Positions 1 to 5,933 of a stretch of 23,787 nt of DNA are shown one piece after another (position 1 is the stretch's first letter; each line of letters starts with the position of its first letter). The stretch spans positions 1 to 23,787 of the forward strand of contig CAYIYO010000029.1 in assembly GCA_964367715.1 (NCBI GenBank). The letters run 5' to 3'. The notes under the pieces are model-generated. The model saw only the letters and a list, made by a program, of their open reading frames with translations, searched no databases and was not told the origin of the DNA. Source of the DNA: CAYIYO01 sp964367715. Lineage in GTDB: Bacteria > Chlamydiota > Chlamydiia > Chlamydiales > Criblamydiaceae. A program made the translations under genes and the position numbers.

Positions 1-953
1 TCGTTGAAGAGACCGGCATTGAGATGAAATATTGACATTCCTTTTAGTTCTTCGGGAACGTTTTCGGTGGCGATTCTTTGTGCGAGAGCGTTAACGATTT
101 CATTTTTTCCTACCCCGGATTTTCCGACTAGAATAGGAACTGTCGAGTGCCGATTAGCTGTGAAGGAGCTGATAAGAGCATTAATTTCTGTTTCTCTCCC
201 TACAACAGGATTAAGGTTTCCTATTTTCGCTTCCCATGTCAGGTTCGTGCATTTTTCTAGGTGGCGTGGGCAGGGCTTTAGCCATTTAGCGTAGAGAGTG
301 AAAGCGATGATGAGGGCAAGAACGATGGCGCCGGTGATTGCGTAGGCAGCGATGCCTATGCCGGGAAAGATTAGATGGACGACCAGAATGACGGCGCCGG
401 GAATCATAATGAATTTGTAGAGGATGTCGAGTGCGGCGCTGATTTCCCAGAATGTTTTGGGATCTTTTCCTGTATCGAAGAGTTGGAGGGCGGATAGAAG
501 CGTATTCATGAGATTGGGTAAAAAATTGAGAGTGTATCCGAAGAAACGCAGGAATTTCGTATAGAGACCGTCTTCGTGGGAGGAGAATTGTGCGGAAGCG
601 AAACAATCGATTTTAATTGCTGTTTGTGCGGGAGTAGAATCTGTTACTTCTTCTAATCTTTCTTTAGGTAGGGCATCAATTACCTTTTTTAAGCAATCGG
701 TGTTTCCGTCTTGGAGCGCCTGCTTCGTCAGTTCGGTGAGTTTTTGATCCAGCTTTCCCCTGTTGTCTTCATTTAAAATTTCATCAACCAGTGCTTTTGG
801 ATTCCAGTGGGTTGCCTTTCTCTCTACACCTTCTGTAGAGTGGGATAAACCCGACCATATTGCATTCAGTTGTTGGAGACATTTTTTTGGTAGCGAGACA
901 ATTGATTCTAGCGACAGGTAAGAGGGACGAGAGTGTGTGCAGTGACAAATCAT
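1..953 (-). CDS. Membrane-anchored ClpB/ClpA-like AAA+ protein, N-terminal part (runs off the left edge)
   Basis: An open frame runs from a stop at 992-990 to the window edge. The first ATG is at 953-951, giving about 317 residues with no clear Shine-Dalgarno (SD) sequence. Residues 1-175 are mixed and soluble, with no domain I recognise. Residues 178-222 are strongly hydrophobic, enough for two membrane segments. After a short linker comes the start of a Clp-type AAA+ module: NPVVGRETEI (248-257), then GKSGVGKN (277-284), then an AQRIATENVPEELKG-like stretch that matches the ClpB/ClpA first ATPase domain in order and spacing. The Walker A residue after the lysine is Asn284 instead of Thr/Ser, which usually weakens Mg-nucleotide binding. 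The usual Clp N-domain is replaced by the unknown region plus membrane segment, so this is not the housekeeping ClpB. Function is unknown; a membrane-tethered or regulatory Clp-like ATPase is the best guess. Confidence 0.75.
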   Translation of the reverse strand, partial: MICHCTHSRPSYLSLESIVSLPKKCLQQLNAIWSGLSHSTEGVERKATHWNPKALVDEILNEDNRGKLDQKLTELTKQALQDGNTDCLKKVIDALPKERLEEVTDSTPAQTAIKIDCFASAQFSSHEDGLYTKFLRFFGYTLNFLPNLMNTLLSALQLFDTGKDPKTFWEISAALDILYKFIMIPGAVILVVHLIFPGIGIAAYAITGAIVLALIIAFTLYAKWLKPCPRHLEKCTNLTWEAKIGNLNPVVGRETEINALISSFTANRHSTVPILVGKSGVGKNEIVNALAQRIATENVPEELKGMSIFHLNAGLFN

Positions 954-1085
954 AAATTCTTGATCTTGAATAGTAAAAGGAACAAGAGATTAGCAAAATC
1001 TCGGATAACATTCAATAATATCGGTTGCCCATTAATCCCGTTGAAAGGTAAACAATTAATTTAAATATAAAAAGGAAAGAGTGGT

Positions 1086-2483
1086 ATGGAAGAGAAACAT
1101 CGCACAGAGAGTGACAGCATGGGAGCTATTAGTGTTCCTTCCAATAAATATTATGGGGCACAGACCGCGCGTTCATTAAAAAACTTTGATATTGGCGAAG
1201 ATTTGATGCCTAAAGAAGTAGTTCGTGCGTTTGGGATCTTGAAAAAGGCGGCGGCGCAGGTGAATTGTGAGCTTGGACGCCTTGACAAGGAGATTACTAA
1301 AACCATTGTTTTGGCAGCGGAGGAGGTGGCTGAGGGAAAGCTTAATGACCATTTTCCTTTGAAAGTATGGCAGACAGGGAGTGGAACCCAGACCAATATG
1401 AATGCTAACGAAGTGATTTCGAATCGAGCGATTGAGTACGCCGGGGGGGTATTGGGAAGTAAAAAGCCTGTGCATCCAAATGATCATGTAAACATGTCAC
1501 AGTCTTCTAATGATACGTATCCTAGCGTCATGCATATTGCAGCGGTTGAGAGTTTGGTGCGTCATCTGTTGCCGGCGTTGGAGTTGTTGCGTAAAGCTTT
1601 GGCAGATAAAAGTGAGCAGTTCAACGGCGTGGTAAAAATTGGAAGGACCCATTTGATGGATGCGGTGCCATTAACGCTTGGACAGGAGTTTTCTGGCTAT
1701 GTCGCGCAGGTTGAAATGTGTAGGGACTATATTAAACAGTGCTTGCCGACACTTTATCCTTTGGCGATTGGAGGGACTGCGGTGGGGACGGGGTTGAATA
1801 CCCATCCCGAATTTGGAGAGCGTGTGTCTAAAAAGGTGGCCGAGATTACTGGACTCCCCTTCGTTTCTGCTTCAAATAAATTTGCTGCGTTGGCAGCGCA
1901 TGATCCTTTGGTACATGCCAGTGGTGCATTAAAAACGTTGGCGTGTGCGTTGATGAAGATTTCGACCGATTTAGCGTGGATGGGATCTGGGCCGCGTGCT
2001 GGGTTGAATGAATTGCATTTTCCTGAAAATGAGCCTGGATCTTCTATTATGCCTGGAAAGGTGAATCCTACCCAATGTGAGGCAATGATGATGGTGTGTG
2101 CCCAGGTGATGGGCAATGATGTATCGATTGGGATTGGGGGATCGAGAGGTAATTTTGAGCTTAATGTTTTTAAGCCGTTGATCATTTTCAACTTTTTGCA
2201 ATCGGTTACCCTTTTGGGTGATAGCTGTGTTTCGTTTACGAAGAATATGGTCGAAGGGTTGGAAGTTAATGAGGCTGTGGTTAAGGGTTACTTGGAGCGT
2301 TCGCTGATGTTGGTGACCTGTTTGAGTCCCCTTATTGGATATGATAAGTGTGCGGAGATTGCACACCATGCGTATCATGAGAACAAGACATTGAAGGAGG
2401 CGTGCATGGAGTTGGGATATCTCTCGGAAGCGGAGTTTGAACGACATGTCCGCCCCGAGAAGATGATTGGTCCTACTGTATGA
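1086..2483 (+). CDS. fumC: Class II fumarate hydratase (fumarase C)
   Basis: Catalyses the reversible hydration of fumarate to L-malate in the TCA cycle, as a cytosolic iron-independent homotetramer. The 465-residue length is normal for the family. Visible hallmarks are GSGTQTN (98-104), HPNDHVN (130-136) followed by SQSSNDTYP, GRTHLMDAVP (187-196) with the substrate-site His, and the family signature GSSIMPGKVN (318-327), which carries the catalytic Ser320. The ATG at 1086 follows a purine-rich GGAAAGAG SD at suitable spacing. The gene stands alone: the upstream gene is divergent, and the downstream gene is convergent with only two bases between stop codons. Argininosuccinate lyase and aspartase share the fold, but the GSGTQTN and GRTH contexts are those of FumC. 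Nothing looks degraded. Confidence 0.97.
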   Translation: MEEKHRTESDSMGAISVPSNKYYGAQTARSLKNFDIGEDLMPKEVVRAFGILKKAAAQVNCELGRLDKEITKTIVLAAEEVAEGKLNDHFPLKVWQTGSGTQTNMNANEVISNRAIEYAGGVLGSKKPVHPNDHVNMSQSSNDTYPSVMHIAAVESLVRHLLPALELLRKALADKSEQFNGVVKIGRTHLMDAVPLTLGQEFSGYVAQVEMCRDYIKQCLPTLYPLAIGGTAVGTGLNTHPEFGERVSKKVAEITGLPFVSASNKFAALAAHDPLVHASGALKTLACALMKISTDLAWMGSGPRAGLNELHFPENEPGSSIMPGKVNPTQCEAMMMVCAQVMGNDVSIGIGGSRGNFELNVFKPLIIFNFLQSVTLLGDSCVSFTKNMVEGLEVNEAVVKGYLERSLMLVTCLSPLIGYDKCAEIAHHAYHENKTLKEACMELGYLSEAEFERHVRPEKMIGPTV

Positions 2484-2485
2484 GA

Positions 2486-2830
2486 TTAGTAGTCGAAGGT
2501 TTTTGTGCTGATGAAACTGTTAATGATCATTAGAACAAATGCGAAGGCGATTGCCCACCAAAAGTTGGCGACGTAAAAACCAGTGACGAGAGAGCTTACT
2601 AACGTGACTAATCCTCCCATGATGACAAAGGTGAAGAGACCTAGCGTCAATATGTTGATAGGGAGAGTGATGATAAGTAAGATTGGTCGGATAATCGCAT
2701 TGACTAGACCCAGAACAATTGCCACTACCATAGCCGTCCAAAAACTATCAATCTGAATACCTGGTAATATGTAGGCTGTGGTAAAAACAGCGATACTATT
2801 TAAAATTAAACTTACAAGAACACCAATCAT
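2486..2830 (-). CDS. Small four-helix membrane protein of the PF04020 (phage holin 4 superfamily) type
   Basis: A 114-residue, almost wholly hydrophobic protein with four predicted membrane helices. The pattern (N-terminal LILNSIAVFTTAYILPGI, a GLVNAIIRPIL loop, LPINILTLGLFTFVI, then a WWAIAFAFVLMIINSFIS C-terminus) is that of the widespread PF04020 family, often annotated 'phage holin family protein' or YvlD-like. The family is chromosomal in many bacteria and its role is poorly known, so the name is not evidence for a prophage. The start is supported by an AAAGGAAAG SD just upstream of the ATG at 2830-2828. The gene faces fumC tail to tail with a two-base gap and no terminator between them. 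Confidence 0.85.
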   Translation of the reverse strand: MIGVLVSLILNSIAVFTTAYILPGIQIDSFWTAMVVAIVLGLVNAIIRPILLIITLPINILTLGLFTFVIMGGLVTLVSSLVTGFYVANFWWAIAFAFVLMIINSFISTKTFDY

Positions 2831-2898
2831 TGATCTTTCCTTTTTTTGAATGCTCCCGATGATACATTATTTTGCCTATTTATTCAATTTGCTATTGA

Positions 2899-2926
2899 TT
2901 GAAAAGAAAATATTTTAAATTATGCT
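2899..2926 (+). promoter_or_regulatory. Probable sigma70-type promoter for the 2983-3581 gene pair
   Basis: TTGAAA (2899-2904) and TATGCT (2921-2926) are separated by 16 bases in an AT-rich gap. The start site would fall near 2933, about 50 bases before the TTG start at 2983. The -10 match is only partial. Confidence 0.4.
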
Positions 2927-2982
2927 AAATTATAACGAACGTGTTTCAAAATTTGTTTTTTTGAATCTCGAAGGAGATAGGA

Positions 2983-3126
2983 TTGGAAAAATTCGGCGCT
3001 ACTAATTTAATGATTATTGGATTACTCGTCATTGCTGTGGTGACATGTTGGATATTGTTTGGAGCGTCCGATGTCGATCATGATGATGTGATTAAGGTGG
3101 ACACTTCAAAGGAGCTGGTAAAATGA
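2983..3126 (+). CDS. 47-residue single-pass membrane peptide, TTG start, coupled to the next gene
   Basis: A short open frame starts with TTG at 2983, six bases after a strong SD (AAGGAG, 2971-2976). It encodes a short N-terminus, one hydrophobic segment (about residues 9-27, NLMIIGLLVIAVVTCWILF) and an acidic tail containing DVDHDD. The stop TGA (3124-3126) overlaps the next ATG (3123-3125) as ATGA, a classic translational-coupling arrangement. The next gene's own SD (AAAGGAG, 3108-3114) lies inside this frame. An internal ATG at 3010 is a weaker alternative because nothing like the 2971 SD precedes it. I recognise no family. It is probably real, judging by SD strength, membrane segment and coupling, and may be an accessory subunit for its partner at 3123. 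Confidence 0.65.
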   Translation: MEKFGATNLMIIGLLVIAVVTCWILFGASDVDHDDVIKVDTSKELVK

Positions 3127-3581
3127 GCAACCATATTGTTAAAGAGAGTGTTATCGATCATTTTCTTTTAAAAACAGGGAAGTGGGAAGGGTTTGGAACG
3201 ATTATCATTTTGCAGACTGGGGCGGCGATCCACTTTACTTTAGATTGGAAAGTGCGAGTATTAGAAAATGGGACGATTGAGATTGCGCAAGTCACCTGCT
3301 TGACGGAAACGGAGGAGTGTTGGCAATCGACGCATTTCATTAAAGATATTCAAGACAATAAATTCCTTGCCGAGTTATATAATCCTTTGTACGGAAATTT
3401 TCATGGCAATGGAATGTTGAGTCAAAGTGAGATTTCTTGGCGATTGTACGACGAGGAAGAGCGGACTGTTTCAAAGACCCAACTTTCTTTGATGGAGGAT
3501 GGGAGATATCTATTAAATTGTGCGTATCAATTTAAAGGGACAGTTCAAATTTCTATTGGTGGAATTCTTTTTCGTTCTTAA
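3123..3581 (+). CDS. Hypothetical 152-residue soluble beta-rich protein
   Basis: Starts at ATG 3123, eight bases after AAAGGAG, and overlaps the upstream membrane peptide by ATGA, so the two are probably made together. The protein has no signal peptide or membrane helix. Alternating polar and hydrophobic residues suggest a mainly beta fold: an N-terminal LLKTGKWEGFG, a run of strands through LDWKVRVLENGTIEIAQ, then ISWRLYDEE and a C-terminal strand pair ending IGGILFRS. The GKWEGxG opening and strand-rich body resemble small lipocalin-like or DUF1579-like barrels, but this is only a resemblance of pattern. Function unknown. Confidence 0.8.
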   Translation: MSNHIVKESVIDHFLLKTGKWEGFGTIIILQTGAAIHFTLDWKVRVLENGTIEIAQVTCLTETEECWQSTHFIKDIQDNKFLAELYNPLYGNFHGNGMLSQSEISWRLYDEEERTVSKTQLSLMEDGRYLLNCAYQFKGTVQISIGGILFRS

Positions 3582-3611
3582 TTTTGATTAGCAATAACTG
3601 GAGAGTTGATC

Positions 3612-4478
3612 ATGGCTTCCCCTTCTACTAGCATCTACCATCAATATGCCCAACTTTTTGCTGAGCGCTCCTACGTAACGACAACGACGACTTCTGGAGA
3701 TGGTGAATTAGAGCCGTGCGTGGAAAGAGTTGCAGATGAGTGGGTGGGGATGGATGGTGTTAATAGCTCTTCAACGACGACTTCTGGAGACGGTGAGTTA
3801 GAGCAGCGGGTGGAAAGAGTTGCAGATGAGTGGGTGAGGATGGATGGTGTTGATAACTCTTCATTTGTAGGAAAAGAAATTGTTGTCGCTCATGAGGATC
3901 CAATAGAAACCTTAAAAGGATTGCTCATTGAGGTTATGAAAGGGCATCCTGAACTAAAAAAAATGCTAGATGATTGCCAAAAAGAAGGAAGCGTAACGAT
4001 CACGATTGGAGAGTTAAAACAAAAACTTGAAGAGTACAATAGAACCGGCGGGTTGATGACGTGGGAATTTGAAGAAAACCCTTTCACTAACGAAAGTACG
4101 ATTACTTGTCAGGCACTCGCTTCTGATAATGAACTTGAAATACTGATCACCACTCTCACAAAATTCGAAATAGATCCAGGTCACCAGACAGAGATTGAAA
4201 TTCCTGAGAATGAAAAAAAATTAACGCTTACCTATGCGGACATTTCTAAATATTCTGAGACAATCACTTCTGCGCTTTCTTACACAAAAAATTTAGTTTA
4301 TGCCGCTGACTATTTTCAAACATTGATAAAGGTGGGTGGTTTTGTGATGTTTGGAACCGCACTAGGGGCTGCAGCAGTAACAGCGGTAGCGGGAGTTGGT
4401 ATATTCGCCTATAATAACCCTTGGACAGTGCTTTTAGCATTTCTTGTGCGACGAATGATTATTGCAAATCGGCATTAA
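3612..4478 (+). CDS. Hypothetical protein with a 30-residue tandem repeat and C-terminal membrane hairpin
   Basis: The ATG at 3612 is preferred because GGAG (3600-3603) lies eight bases upstream; a TTG at 3606 is possible but badly spaced. The 288-residue product has a Ser/Thr-rich N-terminus, then two tandem copies of a 30-residue acidic unit (about residues 25-84) with the core GDGELE..VERVADEWV.MDGV. A charged helical middle follows (PIETLKGLLIEVMKGHPELKKMLDDC). The C-terminus has two adjoining hydrophobic segments (about 241-278) and ends RRMIIANRH. Paired hydrophobic segments of about 40 residues recall chlamydial inclusion-membrane (Inc) proteins, but Inc proteins usually carry them nearer the N-terminus. 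An effector or membrane role is therefore only a guess. The stop codon overlaps that of the convergent gene ending at 4475. Confidence 0.75.
   Translation: MASPSTSIYHQYAQLFAERSYVTTTTTSGDGELEPCVERVADEWVGMDGVNSSSTTTSGDGELEQRVERVADEWVRMDGVDNSSFVGKEIVVAHEDPIETLKGLLIEVMKGHPELKKMLDDCQKEGSVTITIGELKQKLEEYNRTGGLMTWEFEENPFTNESTITCQALASDNELEILITTLTKFEIDPGHQTEIEIPENEKKLTLTYADISKYSETITSALSYTKNLVYAADYFQTLIKVGGFVMFGTALGAAAVTAVAGVGIFAYNNPWTVLLAFLVRRMIIANRH
3685..3864 (+). repeat. In-frame tandem duplication, 2 x 90 bp
   Basis: Copies at 3685-3774 and 3775-3864 start with CGACGACTTCTGGAGA and are nearly identical, with scattered point differences. Each encodes 30 residues, so the reading frame is kept. Confidence 0.9.
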
Positions 4479-5272
4479 GCGTAATCGGTCACGGTGCTTG
4501 TTATAAGTTTTTCATTAATTTTTAGCTTATTAAAAATCTGCGTCAGACACTCATGACGGAAACCCTTGCTTTCTCTTAGTGCCGTGTTGACTTCTGTATT
4601 TGCATCTGTGAATTGGGAGATAACCCCTTCTGGAATTTCATCAAACTCTAGATGGACGGAGGATAGAATGACAGTTCCTTTGTCTACGTTGCATTTTACG
4701 ATGGCGATGGATTCATCGCTACAATAGCGCGCGAGGACTTCGTAATTTGTGGCATCGTCTTCTGGATGAAATTGCCCGCCCCCATAGATGTAGACTGATC
4801 CTTCAGAGCCATCTTGCCATCGTATTTTTGTGATCAGGTTTTTGACTGGGCCGTTGGGGATTGTCGGTGGTGAGAGGAAAGGACCTTCCACTGTTCCGGC
4901 GAAAAATTTTAGTGTCCTTTCTTTTTCTATGATTCCTTCTGAAAGGTGGAAGAGTGATCTTTTTGCTGCGAAGTAGGCCCCTGCGCATACCATGAGGGCG
5001 GAGCCCCCTTTTTTAATAAATTTTCTTATAGAGCGTATGGATTCTTTATTGAGAGTGGTATCCCATGTACTGCATTGTCCTCCGGGAAAGACAACTAAAA
5101 AAGGTGTTTCTTGTTGTGTGAGACGTGAGGCAAAGATAGAGCCGGCGGCGCGCTCTATCTTTAGTGAAGGGTGAATTTTTTCTATGGAGTGTTCAATTGC
5201 GGTGAGACTTTCATAAGAGATTCCTTGGTAGTGTGGGCCTCCGGAGTAGCAAAGGACCAAACCTGACGTCAT
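4475..5272 (-). CDS. BPL_N-domain (biotin protein ligase N-terminal type, glutaminase-like fold) protein
   Basis: I choose ATG 5272-5270, giving 265 residues. It overlaps the bioY stop as ATGA, and GGAG lies nine bases upstream; a second ATG at 5287 and the longer frame to 5401 would run deep inside bioY. The protein looks like the PF09825 BPL_N domain, a class I glutamine-amidotransferase-like fold found fused to eukaryotic biotin ligases and alone in chlamydiae. Visible features are LVLCYSGGPHYQGIS (5-19), FLVVFPGGQ (58-66), the nucleophile-elbow-like ALMVCAGAYFA with Cys96, a YIYGGGQF stretch, and SSVHLEFD, which could supply His and Glu of a triad. There is no ligase catalytic domain. Coupling to bioY points to biotin metabolism; the exact reaction is unknown. 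The last residues (EKLITSTVTDYA) match a short tail near the right window edge. Confidence 0.85.
   Translation of the reverse strand: MTSGLVLCYSGGPHYQGISYESLTAIEHSIEKIHPSLKIERAAGSIFASRLTQQETPFLVVFPGGQCSTWDTTLNKESIRSIRKFIKKGGSALMVCAGAYFAAKRSLFHLSEGIIEKERTLKFFAGTVEGPFLSPPTIPNGPVKNLITKIRWQDGSEGSVYIYGGGQFHPEDDATNYEVLARYCSDESIAIVKCNVDKGTVILSSVHLEFDEIPEGVISQFTDANTEVNTALRESKGFRHECLTQIFNKLKINEKLITSTVTDYA
4480..4515. repeat. 36-bp sequence shared with 23717-23752
   Basis: The two copies differ at three positions by my reading. Both sit in the same orientation at the 3' end of a minus-strand frame and encode EKL(I/M)T(S/G)TVTDY. Confidence 0.7.
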
Positions 5273-5850
5273 TTTTTTGTGCTCCATGAGAGCGGTTTGG
5301 ACGCGCAAGCCGCTGCGAGAGTTTTTAGGATTGTTCCTGGGATGAAGGGAACGACGCCGGCAAAGAAAGCGTGATTCCATCCGACAAAAACGGACAGCCA
5401 AGACATTCCCATTAATAGCGTGATGATGTGTCCGCAGGTCAGACTAAAGACCACCCAAAGGAAAGAGGGTGATGTTCGACGCTCTAACAGAGATCCTGCA
5501 ACCCAAGCGCAGGCGAGAAAGCCGAACAGGTATCCGGCGCGGGGGGCGATAAACCAGAGAGGATTAACTTCTCCCCCGGCCAGAACAGGGAGGCTGACCG
5601 TTGCTTGTGCGAGATAGAGGAGGATTGAGGCGATGGATTTTGTTTTTCCTTGAACGAGGACAAGCATTAGGACACCGAATGTTTGCATCGAAACAGGAAC
5701 GGGGGTGTTGGGAAGATAGAGTGCAGCTTGTGAGACAAGGGCGAGAAATGCACTGCCTATCACGACATGGAGGATAGTGGAAAGAATCGATTCTTTTTGT
5801 GCTTTCTTTGATTCGACGTAGGTGCTTAGATAAGCAAATTTTTGTAACAT
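5269..5850 (-). CDS. bioY: BioY biotin transporter (ECF substrate-binding component)
   Basis: A 193-residue integral membrane protein of the BioY family (PF02632), which binds biotin and imports it alone or with an ECF energizing module. Six hydrophobic segments are visible. Family-like stretches are ALYLPNTPVPVSMQTFGVLM (high-affinity loop after helix 1), LLYLAQATVSLPVLAGG, and FIAPRAGYLFGFLACAWVAG. The ATG at 5850-5848 is preceded by GGAGG four bases away. No EcfA/T genes are in the window, so it either works alone or uses a remote module. It is the first gene of a two-gene operon with the BPL_N protein. Its promoter and a palindrome overlapping the start site lie immediately upstream, which suggests repression when biotin is plentiful. 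Confidence 0.95.
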   Translation of the reverse strand: MLQKFAYLSTYVESKKAQKESILSTILHVVIGSAFLALVSQAALYLPNTPVPVSMQTFGVLMLVLVQGKTKSIASILLYLAQATVSLPVLAGGEVNPLWFIAPRAGYLFGFLACAWVAGSLLERRTSPSFLWVVFSLTCGHIITLLMGMSWLSVFVGWNHAFFAGVVPFIPGTILKTLAAACASKPLSWSTKK

Positions 5851-5857
5851 GGGTCCT

Positions 5858-5876
5858 CCAGTTTAAATTAAACCGG
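5858..5876 (-). promoter_or_regulatory. Candidate operator palindrome at the bioY start site
   Basis: On the minus strand, CCGGTTTAA-T-TTAAACTGG is a 19-base inverted repeat with one mismatch. It begins directly after the -10 hexamer and covers the expected start site. It also touches the bioY SD. A repressor bound here would block initiation; which protein binds it cannot be told from this window. Confidence 0.6.
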
Positions 5877-5905
5877 ATTATAGACACCCTTTACAATTTT
5901 AGCAA
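5877..5905 (-). promoter_or_regulatory. Sigma70-type promoter of the bioY operon
   Basis: TTGCTA (5905-5900), a 17-base spacer and a consensus TATAAT (5882-5877) read toward bioY. Predicted start near 5870, with a leader of about 20 bases. Confidence 0.75.
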
Positions 5906-5933
5906 ATTTTCAAAATTGTTTTTTTCTTTTTTT

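Noticed and set aside
286..606. Minus-strand 106-codon open frame near the left edge
   Set aside because: It is out of frame with the AAA+ gene that covers the same strand and has an Arg/His-rich composition typical of a shadow.
1020..1080. Promoter for fumC (TTGAAA ... TATAAA)
   Set aside because: The spacing is 19 bases and the start site would fall on the SD, so I did not annotate it.
2486..2830. Prophage signal from the 'phage holin' family name
   Set aside because: PF04020 proteins are common chromosomal membrane proteins, and no other phage gene is present.
5273..5401. Extended start of the BPL_N protein at 5401
   Set aside because: It lies wholly inside bioY in another frame. The ATGA overlap start at 5272 has a GGAG SD and begins the conserved domain.
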